Of a DNA stretch of 45,966 bases, positions 16,889 through 24,669 are shown one piece after another (position 1 is the stretch's first letter; every line of letters starts with the position of its first letter). This stretch comes from Methylobacterium sp. E-005 (GTDB lineage Bacteria > Pseudomonadota > Alphaproteobacteria > Rhizobiales > Beijerinckiaceae), in NCBI RefSeq assembly GCF_022829725.1, contig NZ_JAKSYG010000041.1:1-45966 (forward strand), read 5' to 3'. The position numbers and the translations under genes were made by a program. The notes under the pieces are model-generated. The model did no database searches, had not been told where the DNA came from, and worked only from the letters and a program-made list of their open reading frames with translations.

Positions 16889-17808
16889 GCCCGGGCCTCC
16901 CCTTGATCGACCAGGAAGGCGCTGCCGACCCGGTAGGGGGCGAAGCGGACGAGCCCTGCGAGACGCGGCGGCGCGAGCGCCCGGATGCCCGCCCCGAGGG
17001 TCTCGCGATCCGCGGCGTCGAGGGCCGCGAGGCTTCCGGGATCGAGTTCCACCACCACGCCCTCGGCGCGCACCCGGCAGCGGACCGCCCGCTCAGGGCC
17101 GTGCCCGATCGCGCTGCCATCGGGTACGGCCCTGAGCCTTTGTTTTGACGCGCGCCCTGGCGCCGAACCGGTATCCGCTTCGGCGGAGGGCGCTCTGGCG
17201 CCGCTGCCCGCATCGAGCGCCCCGCTCACCAGCCGCTCGACCGCGTGGATGAAGGTCAGGGTCTCCGGCTCGATCGCGATGCCGGTCTCGACCCGGCTCG
17301 ACAGGCAGGGCGCCGACGGCAGTTCCGCGACGGCACCGAGGCCGAGGTCGCGGGCCAGCCGCCGGACGGCGGCCTTGTCGAACCCGGCCTCTACGTAAGG
17401 GTGGCGCACGCCGTGCGCCCGGGCCGCGTCGAGGCCCGGGCGGTACTCGCCCAGATCGTCGCGATTGGCGCCCGACAGGATCTGGCGGTCGGTCACCCGC
17501 CGGACCGCGCCGTACAGGTTGGTCTTGCAGAAGAAGCAGCGGTTGACCGGATTCGCCCGGTAGGCCGGGTCGGCGAATTCGCCGGCCTCGATCACCCGTA
17601 AGGACCAGCCCTCGCGGGCGGCCTCGGCGCGGACCCGCGCGGTCGCCTCCCCGGGCACCGCCGGCGAGACCGCATGGACCATGAGGGCCACCCCCGGCGC
17701 CAGCCGGTGGGCGAGGGTGGCCAGCGTCAGGCTGTCGACCCCGCCGCTCACCGCCACCGCCACGGGGCCGAGCCCATTGAGGACGGTTTCGAGATTCTGG
17801 CGCGTCAC
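16885..17808 (-). CDS. larE: ATP-dependent sulfur transferase LarE, with an in-frame repeat insertion
   Basis: 307 residues; PP-loop enzyme (SGGVDS, residues 21-26) that sulfurates the carboxylated pyridinium ring in nickel-pincer cofactor synthesis. Cysteines at 91 and 94 (NRCFFCK) and 168 (SAPCLSSR) are placed as in LarE proteins, where cysteine(s) donate sulfur or hold an Fe-S cluster. Family members are usually ~270-280 residues. The excess sits between helix ETLTFIHAVERLV and strand RCRVRAEGVVVEL, normally a short turn. Residues ~206-239 there are encoded exactly by two DNA hairpins (17092-17193). The frame is preserved, so the protein is probably functional. Four-base overlaps link it to larC and larB. 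Confidence 0.92.
   Translation of the reverse strand: MTRQNLETVLNGLGPVAVAVSGGVDSLTLATLAHRLAPGVALMVHAVSPAVPGEATARVRAEAAREGWSLRVIEAGEFADPAYRANPVNRCFFCKTNLYGAVRRVTDRQILSGANRDDLGEYRPGLDAARAHGVRHPYVEAGFDKAAVRRLARDLGLGAVAELPSAPCLSSRVETGIAIEPETLTFIHAVERLVSGALDAGSGARAPSAEADTGSAPGRASKQRLRAVPDGSAIGHGPERAVRCRVRAEGVVVELDPGSLAALDAADRETLGAGIRALAPPRLAGLVRFAPYRVGSAFLVDQGEARA
17092..17193. repeat. Palindromic element inserted in frame inside larE
   Basis: Hairpin 1 (17092-17136) has an 11-bp stem CTCAGGGCCGT/ACGGCCCTGAG with an inner CCCGAT/ATCGGG stem. Hairpin 2 (17152-17193) is GCGCCCT..CGCCGAA/TTCGGCG..AGGGCGC with loop CCGGTATCCGC. The hairpin-2 core CCGGTxxCCxCTT matches the intergenic palindrome at 13665-13709. 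The 102 bp are 34 codons. Confidence 0.8.
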
Positions 17809-19115
17809 GACTCCTCCTCCGGCAGATCCAGCGCGCGCCGCTCGGCCTCGCGGCGCAGGGCGGCCCGTGCGGCGTGGCCCGCGTGATCCAGGGCGTCGTT
17901 GGCCTCGGCCTTGGCGGTGCGGCCGCCCGGGCGGTCGACGATCTTCACCCGGACCGGCCGGCCCGCCTGCTCGACCGTGCGGGCCTCCCGATCCAGCACC
18001 GCGCCCTCCACCCGGTGGTACCGCAGGCCGATCGTGGTGGTCTCCCGGAAGCAGGCCGCGATGGCGGCCTCCAGGCTCTCCGGCCGCACCAGGGCCTGGA
18101 TATGGGCCATCATCCGGCCCTTCTTGCCGAGGACCGGCGCCTGCACGACGTCGAGGATGCCGGGCTCGGCGCGCAGCCGGTCGAGGCCCATGGCGAGATC
18201 CTCGCCGGACTGGTCGTCGACCTCGAAGGCGATCACCGCGAGGTCCCGCCGGCCCGGTCCGGCGGCGGCACCCTCCTCCAGCACCAGCGCGCGCAGGCAG
18301 TTGCTCAGGCCCGGCAGCACCTTGGTGCCGAAGCCGATGCCGGTGCGCCCGAGGATGCCCCGGGGCCGGCCCCGCCCGGGATCGTCGCCGCAGAGATGGC
18401 GCAGGATCGCCGCCCCGGTGGGGGTGACGCGCTCGCCGGAGACACCGTCATCCAGCGTGGAGAAGCCGTCGAGCAGCAGGGTCGTGGCGGGGGCCGGGAC
18501 GGGGAGGGGTCCGTGCTGGGTCCGCACCCGGCCGGAACCGAGCGGCAGGGCCGAGACGCTCCAGCTCCGCACCTCCAGGGCGACGATCAGGTGGGCGGCC
18601 GCCACGATGTCGGCGATCGAGTCGAAGGCCCCGACCTCGTGGAACGCCACCGCGTCGACCGCGATGCCATGGACCCGGGCCTCCGCGTCGGCCAGATGCC
18701 CGAAGATGCCGAGCGCCTGCGCCCGGACCGCGGGCGCAAGCTCCGCTTCCGTGAGCGCGGCGCGGATCTCCGACCAGGGCCGGTGGCCGTGGCCGGCCCC
18801 GTGAGCATGCGTATGGTCGTGCGCAGGGTCATGGTCGTGGTCATGATGGTGGGGATGGTGATCATGCCGGTGATCATGCCGGTGATTATGCCGGTGACCT
18901 GGCCGGTGTCCGGGCTCGATCTCGGGTCCGGAAACGGAAAAACGCGCGCCGCGCAGGATGCCGTCGTTGTGCGGGTGCAGCGCGCAGGCGATGCGGGCAT
19001 CGACCGCCCGGATGCTGGCGCCCACGCCCGCCTGATGCTCGGGGAAGGCGTCCAGCAGCGCGGCGGCGAACATGTCGCCGGCCACGCCGCCGAGTGGGTC
19101 GAGGTGAATGTGCAT
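17805..19115 (-). CDS. larC: Nickel insertion protein LarC (single-polypeptide form)
   Basis: 436 residues; CTP-dependent cyclometallase that puts nickel into the pincer cofactor. It has the conserved N-terminus MHIHLDPLGGVAGDMFAAAL, VAFHEVGAFDSIADIV, a VTPTGAAIL segment and a C-terminal part with LDVVQAPVLGKKGRMM and KAEANDA. LarC1 and LarC2 parts are continuous, with no frameshift, unlike Lactobacillus plantarum where a programmed frameshift joins them. Residues 70-111 hold 20 histidines in 42 residues, an exceptionally dense metal-binding run. It heads the larC-larE-larB operon with a 4-bp overlap into larE. Confidence 0.95.
   Translation of the reverse strand: MHIHLDPLGGVAGDMFAAALLDAFPEHQAGVGASIRAVDARIACALHPHNDGILRGARFSVSGPEIEPGHRPGHRHNHRHDHRHDHHPHHHDHDHDPAHDHTHAHGAGHGHRPWSEIRAALTEAELAPAVRAQALGIFGHLADAEARVHGIAVDAVAFHEVGAFDSIADIVAAAHLIVALEVRSWSVSALPLGSGRVRTQHGPLPVPAPATTLLLDGFSTLDDGVSGERVTPTGAAILRHLCGDDPGRGRPRGILGRTGIGFGTKVLPGLSNCLRALVLEEGAAAGPGRRDLAVIAFEVDDQSGEDLAMGLDRLRAEPGILDVVQAPVLGKKGRMMAHIQALVRPESLEAAIAACFRETTTIGLRYHRVEGAVLDREARTVEQAGRPVRVKIVDRPGGRTAKAEANDALDHAGHAARAALRREAERRALDLPEEES
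18857..18904. repeat. 12-bp tandem repeat coding part of the LarC His tract
   Basis: Four units of GGTGATCATGCC-type sequence (18857, 18869, 18881, 18893), the last two diverged. They encode a His-Xaa-His-Arg repeat on the minus strand. This is a likely slippage-prone site where histidine number can change. Confidence 0.8.
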
Positions 19116-19238
19116 CGTCTGCCGGTCGGCCTGCCACGGATCGGGCGATTCCGCTCAGATCGTCCGCATCGGCCCCAAGGCAAGGTTCGCCAGGGGACTC
19201 TCAGGACGACCGGTGCCGCGGCGTATCGCCCGGTTCGT

Positions 19239-19949
19239 TCACGCCGGCTGCAGGTAGGCCGGATCGAACAGGCCCTGCTCCCGGAGGCCGTCGAGGTCGC
19301 GGATCGTCAGGCGCCGGTTGCGGAGGACGACGAGGCCGCTGGTGCGCAATTCCTTGAGGGTGCGGTTGATGTGCACGCTCGTCTGGCCGAGGGCGTCGGC
19401 GAGGTCGGGCTGCGTCACCGGCATCGGCAGCGTGGTCCCGTCCGCCAGGCCCGCCCAGGTGAGCCGCAGGTGCAGCTCGCAGAACAGATGCGCCAGCCGC
19501 TCGATCGCCGAGCGGCGCCCGACGCTGGCGATCCATTCGCGATGGATCGCCGTGGTGGCGAGCGTCTCCCGCCACAGGCCCTCCTCGATGGCGGGCCGGC
19601 CGCGGACCGCCTCGCCGATCTGATCGGGGGTGATCCGCGCGACCGTGACGGGCGTCAGCGCCCCGATGGCGTGGTCCATGCGCACCCGGCGGAACGCGAA
19701 CGGGTCGCACAGGTCGCCGGGCAGCAGCAGGGCGACGATCGCCCGCCGGCCGTCCGGGAACTGCTTGTAGCGGCAGGCCCAGCCATCGAGGATGAGGTGC
19801 GTGTGGTAGGGCTCGGTGTGCGGCCCCTCGATATCCTGGCGGCCGGCGACGTAGCGGACGTGCTGGCGGGCGAGGCCGTCGAGGGCCGCGCGGTCCTCGG
19901 GCGCGAGGCGGGTATGCCGCTCCATCTTCCGAACGAACGGATTCTCCAC
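19239..19949 (-). CDS. Crp/Fnr-family transcription regulator
   Basis: 236 residues. The N-terminal cyclic-nucleotide-type beta roll (~20-125: THLILDGWACRYKQFPDGRR, LLPGDLCDPFAF) lacks Fnr-type cysteine clusters, so no Fe-S sensor is evident. The C-terminal HTH reads TQPDLADALGQTSVHINRTL, with GQTSVHINRTLKEL as recognition helix. It resembles the many small Crp-like regulators of Rhizobiales. It lies 123 bp upstream of larC on the same strand and may control the lar cluster; this is inferred from position only. Confidence 0.9.
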   Translation of the reverse strand: MENPFVRKMERHTRLAPEDRAALDGLARQHVRYVAGRQDIEGPHTEPYHTHLILDGWACRYKQFPDGRRAIVALLLPGDLCDPFAFRRVRMDHAIGALTPVTVARITPDQIGEAVRGRPAIEEGLWRETLATTAIHREWIASVGRRSAIERLAHLFCELHLRLTWAGLADGTTLPMPVTQPDLADALGQTSVHINRTLKELRTSGLVVLRNRRLTIRDLDGLREQGLFDPAYLQPA

Positions 19950-20382
19950 GTCCGTCTCCGGTCAGAAAGCAGCGGAGTCTGTGGGGCGGACCGGTTTCAG
20001 GCCGCCGGCCCCGTGATCCTCCGGGGCTTCGCGGCCGGGCGCCGCCGCGGCGCGGGGGCCGGCCCATGACCGTCGGCGGAGGCACGCGTTCGGGACAGCC
20101 GAGGCGACGGCGCCGTCGAAGGTATCGATCAAGTTGCCAAGCACGGATATTTCGATCAGCACGCAGTAGGCGTCTTCCGGACAACGAAATCCGGATGTTC
20201 TTGGTCCGCTTGTGCCCGGACCGGAGAAACGCGCGCCAACCTGTGTTAATTTGCCCGGTGAGGACGTTCACGCCGCCCTCGACAGGCATCCAATCCTGTC
20301 TCGGGCCGGAACCGAACCCGCCATTGCTTGCATCCGCCGCCGCTGAGCTCGTGCATCACCTGCAGCCGGGACGGAGGGTGCG
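19950..20382. other. 433-bp intergenic region
   Basis: Upstream of the Crp/Fnr gene and downstream of the YihY-family gene. A small palindrome TCCGG-ACAACGAAAT-CCGGA (20178-20197) sits in less GC-rich sequence and could be an operator or promoter element of the leftward regulator. No gene is recognised; long frames here are compositional artefacts. Confidence 0.4.
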
Positions 20383-21552
20383 CTATTCCGCGGCGGCGCC
20401 CACCGTATCGGCCATGCGCGCCCGGCGGGTCCCCAGCGGCTGCGGTTCGCCGACGGTGGTGTCCTCGGCGGTCTGGTGCTCCATCTCGGCGTTCAGCTGG
20501 GCGCCCACCAGCACGATCATGGTCGAGAGCCAGATCCAGGTCATGAAGCCGATGGCCGCGCCGAGGGAGCCGTAGGTCTTGTTGTAGCTGCCGAAATGGG
20601 CGACGTACCAGGAGAACAGCAGCGACGCGGCGATCCACAGCACCGCCGCCAGCGCCCCCCCCGGCGTGACCCAGCGCCAGCGCGGCGCGTCCCGGCTGGG
20701 CCCGTAGCGGTAGAGCATCGCAAGGCCGAACAGCACCGCCACGAGCAGCACCGGCCAGCGCAGCAAGGTCAGCCACCACGCGTCGGTGCCGAGCCCGACA
20801 TAGGAGAGCACCACCGGCAGCACCACGACCGCGGCCAGCGCCAGGATGAGGAACAGCAGCGCCCCCGCGGTGAAGCCGAGGGAGACGAGGTTGAGGACGA
20901 GAAGATTGCGCTTCTCCCGCTCGTTGTAGACGAGGTTGAGCGCGTCGAAGACATGCTTCACGCCGCCATTGGCGCTCCAGATCGACAGGACGATGCCGAA
21001 GAGCAGGCTGAACCCGAGGGTGGTGTTGCCCTGCTCGTTCAGGCGCTTGACCTGATCGCCGATGATCTCCAGCGCCCCCTGGGGCAGGATGCCCTGCAGG
21101 CTGGCGAGCTGCTCGTTGATGGTCGAGGCGTCGGCCACGAGCCCGTAGCACGAGACCAGGGCCGCCACCGCGGGGAAGATCGCCAGCAGGGTGAAGAAGG
21201 TGACGCCGGCCGCGATCAGCGACAGGCGGTTCTCGCCGATGTCGCGGTAGGTGCGCAGCGCGATGTCCTTCCAGCCCTTGGCGGGGATCTCGGTGGGCGT
21301 CGCGGCCTTGCGCCCGCGATCGGCCTGGGTCCGGGCGACGGCCTGCGCCGCGCCGCCCGCGTGCGAGGGCGACGGCCGGCGCGCCCCGTCCTGGTCGGAG
21401 GCGGGATCCGAAACCCGGCCCCGGGGCAGCCCCGTCCGGCGCGGGAGAGCCACGAGGCCGATCAGCGCGGTGGCCAGCGCCAGCGTCCAGACCGTTGACG
21501 CCTGTCCCGGCGGACCGGCGGCCTCGGGGCGGGCGGGTTCGTGGGCTGGCAT
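20383..21552 (-). CDS. YihY/virulence factor BrkB family inner-membrane protein
   Basis: About 389 residues. A first N-terminal membrane segment (TVWTLALATALIGLVAL) is followed by a charged low-complexity linker and the YihY core with about six helices: LSLIAAGVTFFTLLAIFPAV, LVLNLVSLGFTAGALLFLIL, VVVLPVVLSYVG, LLRWPVLLVAVLFGLAMLY, GGALAAVLWIAASLLFSWYV and IWLSTMIVLVGAQLNAEMEH. The family was once called ribonuclease BN, but the nuclease label is not supported. The exact molecular function is unknown. The start at 21552 is chosen because the upstream frame overlaps the SDR gene; an internal start near the core is possible. Confidence 0.88.
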   Translation of the reverse strand: MPAHEPARPEAAGPPGQASTVWTLALATALIGLVALPRRTGLPRGRVSDPASDQDGARRPSPSHAGGAAQAVARTQADRGRKAATPTEIPAKGWKDIALRTYRDIGENRLSLIAAGVTFFTLLAIFPAVAALVSCYGLVADASTINEQLASLQGILPQGALEIIGDQVKRLNEQGNTTLGFSLLFGIVLSIWSANGGVKHVFDALNLVYNEREKRNLLVLNLVSLGFTAGALLFLILALAAVVVLPVVLSYVGLGTDAWWLTLLRWPVLLVAVLFGLAMLYRYGPSRDAPRWRWVTPGGALAAVLWIAASLLFSWYVAHFGSYNKTYGSLGAAIGFMTWIWLSTMIVLVGAQLNAEMEHQTAEDTTVGEPQPLGTRRARMADTVGAAAE

Positions 21553-21700
21553 CGGCGGATCCCGGGCAGGTTCTGAGCGACATGCGGCGCGGGCTCCGAC
21601 ACGCCCGAGGGCCTGTTCGAATGGCCGCAGCCGCGAAGGGGAACGCCGCATCGCACGCAACGGTTCGCCTTCCAGTTGCAACACCATACGGAGAACCGGC

Positions 21701-22681
21701 ATGGCGCGCCTGAACGGCCGCACCGTCGTCATCACCGGGGCTTCGAGCGGCATCGGCCGGGCCGCGGCCGAGGCCTTCGCGGCCCGGGGCGCCCGGGTGG
21801 TGCTGGCCGCCCGCCGGGCCGACGTGCTCGATCGCTTCGCCCGGGACCTGCGCGCGGCCGGCGCCGAGGCCATCGCGGTCCCCACCGACGTCACCGACCC
21901 GGAGGCCGTGGCGGCCCTGGCCCGGGAAGCCCTGCGCCGCTTCGGCGGCATCGATGTCTGGATCAACAACGCCGGCACCGGCGTGTTCGGCCCCCTGCTC
22001 GACGCCCCCCTCGACCTGCACCGGCAGACCATCGCGGTGAACCTGCTGGGCGCCATCCACGGGGCCTATGCGGTGCTGCCGCATTTCCTCGACCGGGGCC
22101 GGGGCACGCTGATCAACACGGTCTCCATGGGCGGCTGGGCGCCGACGCCCTTCGCGGCCGCCTATACCGCGAGCAAGTTCGGCCTGCGCGGCTTCTCGGC
22201 GAGCCTGCGCCAGGAACTCGCCCGGCACCGGCACATCCATGTCTGCGGGGTGTTTCCGGCCATCGTCGACACGCCGGGCCTGGAGCATGGCGCCAACGTC
22301 ACGGGCAAGCGGCTCAATCCCGGCCACCTGTTCTACGCCCCCGAGGCGGTGGCCGAGACCTTCATCCGCCTCGTGCGCCACCCCCGCGACGAGGTCGCGG
22401 TCGGCTGGCCGGCCCGCCTCGCCCAGGTCGGCTACGCGCTGGCCCCGTACCCGACCGAGCACCTGATGGGCTTCGGCTTCCGTCGCGCCCTCGACCGGGC
22501 CGATCCGGGCCCGCGCACGCACGGCGCCCTGCGCGGGCCCGTGCCGCAGGGCACCGCCGCCGACGGGGGAATGCGCGCCGCCAAGGGCGTGCCCTCCGCG
22601 GGGACGCTGAGTGTCGGCCTCGCCGCCCTGGCGGCCTGCGCGGTCCTGGCGCTGGGGGTCGCGGCGGTGCGGCGGGACTGA
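21701..22681 (+). CDS. SDR-family oxidoreductase with C-terminal membrane helix
   Basis: 326 residues. The Rossmann motif TGASSGIG (12-19), NNAG (89-92) and catalytic S142, Y155, K159 (YTASK) mark a classical short-chain dehydrogenase/reductase. After the SDR fold (~to residue 250) there is a Gly/Pro-rich linker and a hydrophobic segment (TLSVGLAALAACAVLALGVA) that probably anchors it in the membrane. The substrate cannot be told. The ATG at 21701 follows an ACGGAGAACC leader. It is divergent from the YihY gene and 127 bp upstream of the sigma factor gene. Confidence 0.9.
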   Translation: MARLNGRTVVITGASSGIGRAAAEAFAARGARVVLAARRADVLDRFARDLRAAGAEAIAVPTDVTDPEAVAALAREALRRFGGIDVWINNAGTGVFGPLLDAPLDLHRQTIAVNLLGAIHGAYAVLPHFLDRGRGTLINTVSMGGWAPTPFAAAYTASKFGLRGFSASLRQELARHRHIHVCGVFPAIVDTPGLEHGANVTGKRLNPGHLFYAPEAVAETFIRLVRHPRDEVAVGWPARLAQVGYALAPYPTEHLMGFGFRRALDRADPGPRTHGALRGPVPQGTAADGGMRAAKGVPSAGTLSVGLAALAACAVLALGVAAVRRD

Positions 22682-22808
22682 TCCCCGGACCCCCGCGGCC
22701 GATTGGCGTTCGGGAAAACCGCTAACCCATGTTGCGGCATGGGCGGCCTCAGCGCGCCACAACCGGTCCACGGGTCCGACCGGCCCGCTCGCCGACGACC
22801 GGACCTGA

Positions 22809-23582
22809 ATGCCCGACCCCGAAGGCTCATCCCTCCTCGATCCTGTCGCGGATCCGCGTGAGGATGTCGCCGACGCGTCCGCCGAGGACGCCCGGCACGG
22901 CCTGCCGGAGGCCGTGCGCGCGCATCTGGGGACGTTGCTCGGCCACGCCTACGACCGGATCGGCCCGGCGCCGGGGGCCGCCTCGGACCGCTTCGCCGAA
23001 CTCCTGGCCCGGCTCGAGGCCGCCCTCGCCCAGGCCGCGGGCGAGCGGGAGGCGACGTTCCGTGCCGGGCTGCTCGAGGTGGTGCCGGCGCTCCACCGCT
23101 TCGCCGTCTCGCTGACCCGCGACCCGGCGGCGGCCGACGATCTCGTACAGGACACGCTGCTGCGCGGTTGGCGCGGCCGGGGCAGCTTCACCCCCGGCAC
23201 CAACCTGGAGGCGTGGCTGTTCACGATCCTGCGCAACGTCTTCTACAGCCAGCACCGCAAGCACGGCCGGGAGGTGGCGGATTCCGACGGCAACCATGCC
23301 GAGCGGCTGACCAGCATCCCCGAGCAGGGCGGCCATCTCGACCTCCAGGACGTGCGCGCCGCCCTCGAGCGGCTCGCGCCGATGATGCGGGAGGCGCTCG
23401 TCCTCGTGGCGATCGAGAACCTGAGCTACGAGGAAGCCGCCGCCGTGATGAACTGCCGGATCGGCACCGTGAAGAGCCGGGTCTGGCGCGCCCGGGAGCA
23501 GCTCGCCCGGATGCTCGGCTACAGCGGGGCCGAGATCGGCAACGACGGCGTGATTCTCTCGGTCACCGGCACCACGGCCTGA
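22809..23582 (+). CDS. ECF sigma factor (EcfG/ECF15-like) with fused N-terminal NepR-like domain
   Basis: 257 residues. Residues 88-151 are sigma-2 (LHRFAVSLTRDPAAADDLVQ, then NLEAWLFTILRNVFYSQHRK) and 183-237 sigma-4 (MREALVLVAIENLSYEEAAA, GTVKSRVWRAREQLARML), closely matching the alphaproteobacterial general-stress sigma EcfG. The ~85-residue N-terminal extension holds LPEAVRAHLGTLLGHAYDRI and SDRFAELLARLEAAL (32-73). This follows the NepR pattern (LG..L...YD....PxPDRF.ELL..L) and aligns with the free NepR encoded at 23803-24051. NepR normally binds and silences EcfG until phosphorylated PhyR removes it. A covalent fusion suggests an intramolecularly gated sigma factor. The sigma assignment is firm; the NepR reading is pattern-based. 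Confidence 0.88.
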   Translation: MPDPEGSSLLDPVADPREDVADASAEDARHGLPEAVRAHLGTLLGHAYDRIGPAPGAASDRFAELLARLEAALAQAAGEREATFRAGLLEVVPALHRFAVSLTRDPAAADDLVQDTLLRGWRGRGSFTPGTNLEAWLFTILRNVFYSQHRKHGREVADSDGNHAERLTSIPEQGGHLDLQDVRAALERLAPMMREALVLVAIENLSYEEAAAVMNCRIGTVKSRVWRAREQLARMLGYSGAEIGNDGVILSVTGTTA

Positions 23583-23802
23583 ACGACCGATCCCGCCCGA
23601 CAGGGTTTTCAACGGCCAACAGGCAAATTCATCGCTTATTCGGCTGTATTCAGCAGCGAATTTGACTTAGGTGAAAGCGCCCGGGTGCAGACCTGGGCGA
23701 CATGAAGCGGGTTGGGTCGATCCGTCGGCTCGGCTCGGCTCCCGTCGGTGCGACATCCCCCCGATCCGCCGACGGGAGCCCCCTTCGGATCCCGGAGGAT
23801 CC

Positions 23803-24051
23803 TCAGCGCGAAGCGCTTCCCGCCCGGTCCGCGTCGAGCTGCTGCAGCAGCTCCGCCAGCCGCGGATCCAGAGCCTCGTCGATCACCGGATCATACAGCG
23901 CCTGCAGCTGGTGGCCGAGCCGCGTGCGCGTCTGCGCATCGAGGATCGGACGGTTCGCGAGCGGGACCACCCGCAGGGCAACCGGCGTCCCGCCCGGGCC
24001 GGGCCGGGCGGCAGATCTCGTGTCGACGCGCTGAGGGTCGGATTGGGGCAT
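23803..24051 (-). CDS. nepR: NepR-family anti-sigma factor
   Basis: 82 residues. A disordered, Pro/Gly/Arg-rich first half precedes the two-helix NepR core at 40-74 (TRTRLGHQLQALYDPVIDEA and DPRLAELLQQLDADR). NepR holds EcfG-type sigma factors inactive and is itself captured by PhyR under stress. The start at 24051 has AGGGGG just upstream; a 16-codon longer form is possible. It is convergent with the NepR-EcfG fusion gene, 220 bp away. The core shares LG..L...YD and AELL..L with that fusion's N-terminus. No phyR gene is in the window, although phyR is often adjacent. Confidence 0.82.
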   Translation of the reverse strand: MPQSDPQRVDTRSAARPGPGGTPVALRVVPLANRPILDAQTRTRLGHQLQALYDPVIDEALDPRLAELLQQLDADRAGSASR

Positions 24052-24240
24052 GCCCCCTACATTGGCCCCGGCCCGGGCGACGGCAACCGTCCGGCCCAAG
24101 GGAGTTTTCCGGAGACCCGGCTGTGCACCGGCTTTTCAGGGCCTGTCCGACGGAAGCGCGGAGGGCTCACGTCACGGTTTCGAAAGGTCGAGCCCTTGCG
24201 CGGGTCCGGGCAGAGCCCGGTGTCGGGCCGCCCCCGGGAC

Positions 24241-24300
24241 GGTCAGGGCTTTGCCCTGACGACCCACCAATGGGCCAAGCCCTTGGGAAACCCGGGATCC
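24241..24300. repeat. Modular palindromic repeat, copy 3
   Basis: GGTCAGGGC-TTT-GCCCTGAC is followed by CCAATGGGC-CAA-GCCCTTGG and GAAACCCGGGATCC. It has the same module order and right end as copy 2. Upstream, 24155-24230 holds diverged hairpins of the same type (TCCGGGC-A-GAGCCCGG). Confidence 0.7.
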
Positions 24301-24316
24301 CGCGTCCAGCAGGCTC

Positions 24317-24622
24317 TCAGGCGTCGTCCTCGGGGGCGAACACTTCGCCCGTCTCGGCCAGGACGGTGTCGGCCGTGTCGCGCGCGAGCGCGTCGTCGGC
24401 CGGAGGCCGCGAGCCGGCGCCCCCGAGCAGCTGCGTCATCGCGTGCTCCCAGCCGGGCGGCAGGGCCTGACCCTGGTCGGCGAGGATCTGGCCGGTGCGG
24501 CGGCAGACCCGGTCCCGATCCGCCGGATCCATCGCCGCGAAGGCGCTCCCGAGACCGAGTTCGGTCCCGGCCTGAACGGCGGCTTCGGCCCAGCCGGGCG
24601 GTGGCGCGGGCGTGTCGATCAT
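24317..24622 (-). CDS. Hypothetical protein, unknown function
   Basis: 101 residues, soluble and acidic, without signal or membrane segment. Sequence features: PPPGWAEAAVQAGTELGLGS, then MDPADRDRVCRRTGQILADQ, PPGWEHAMTQLLGGAG and an acidic end EVFAPEDDA. I do not recognise a family. The start at 24622 follows a GGAGACCGC leader (minus strand). It lies 47 bp downstream of the metallophosphoesterase on the same strand and is probably co-transcribed. Confidence 0.6.
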   Translation of the reverse strand: MIDTPAPPPGWAEAAVQAGTELGLGSAFAAMDPADRDRVCRRTGQILADQGQALPPGWEHAMTQLLGGAGSRPPADDALARDTADTVLAETGEVFAPEDDA

Positions 24623-24669
24623 GGCGGTGCGGTCTCCTGAGGGAATCGGCAAGGGAATCGGCATGGGAA

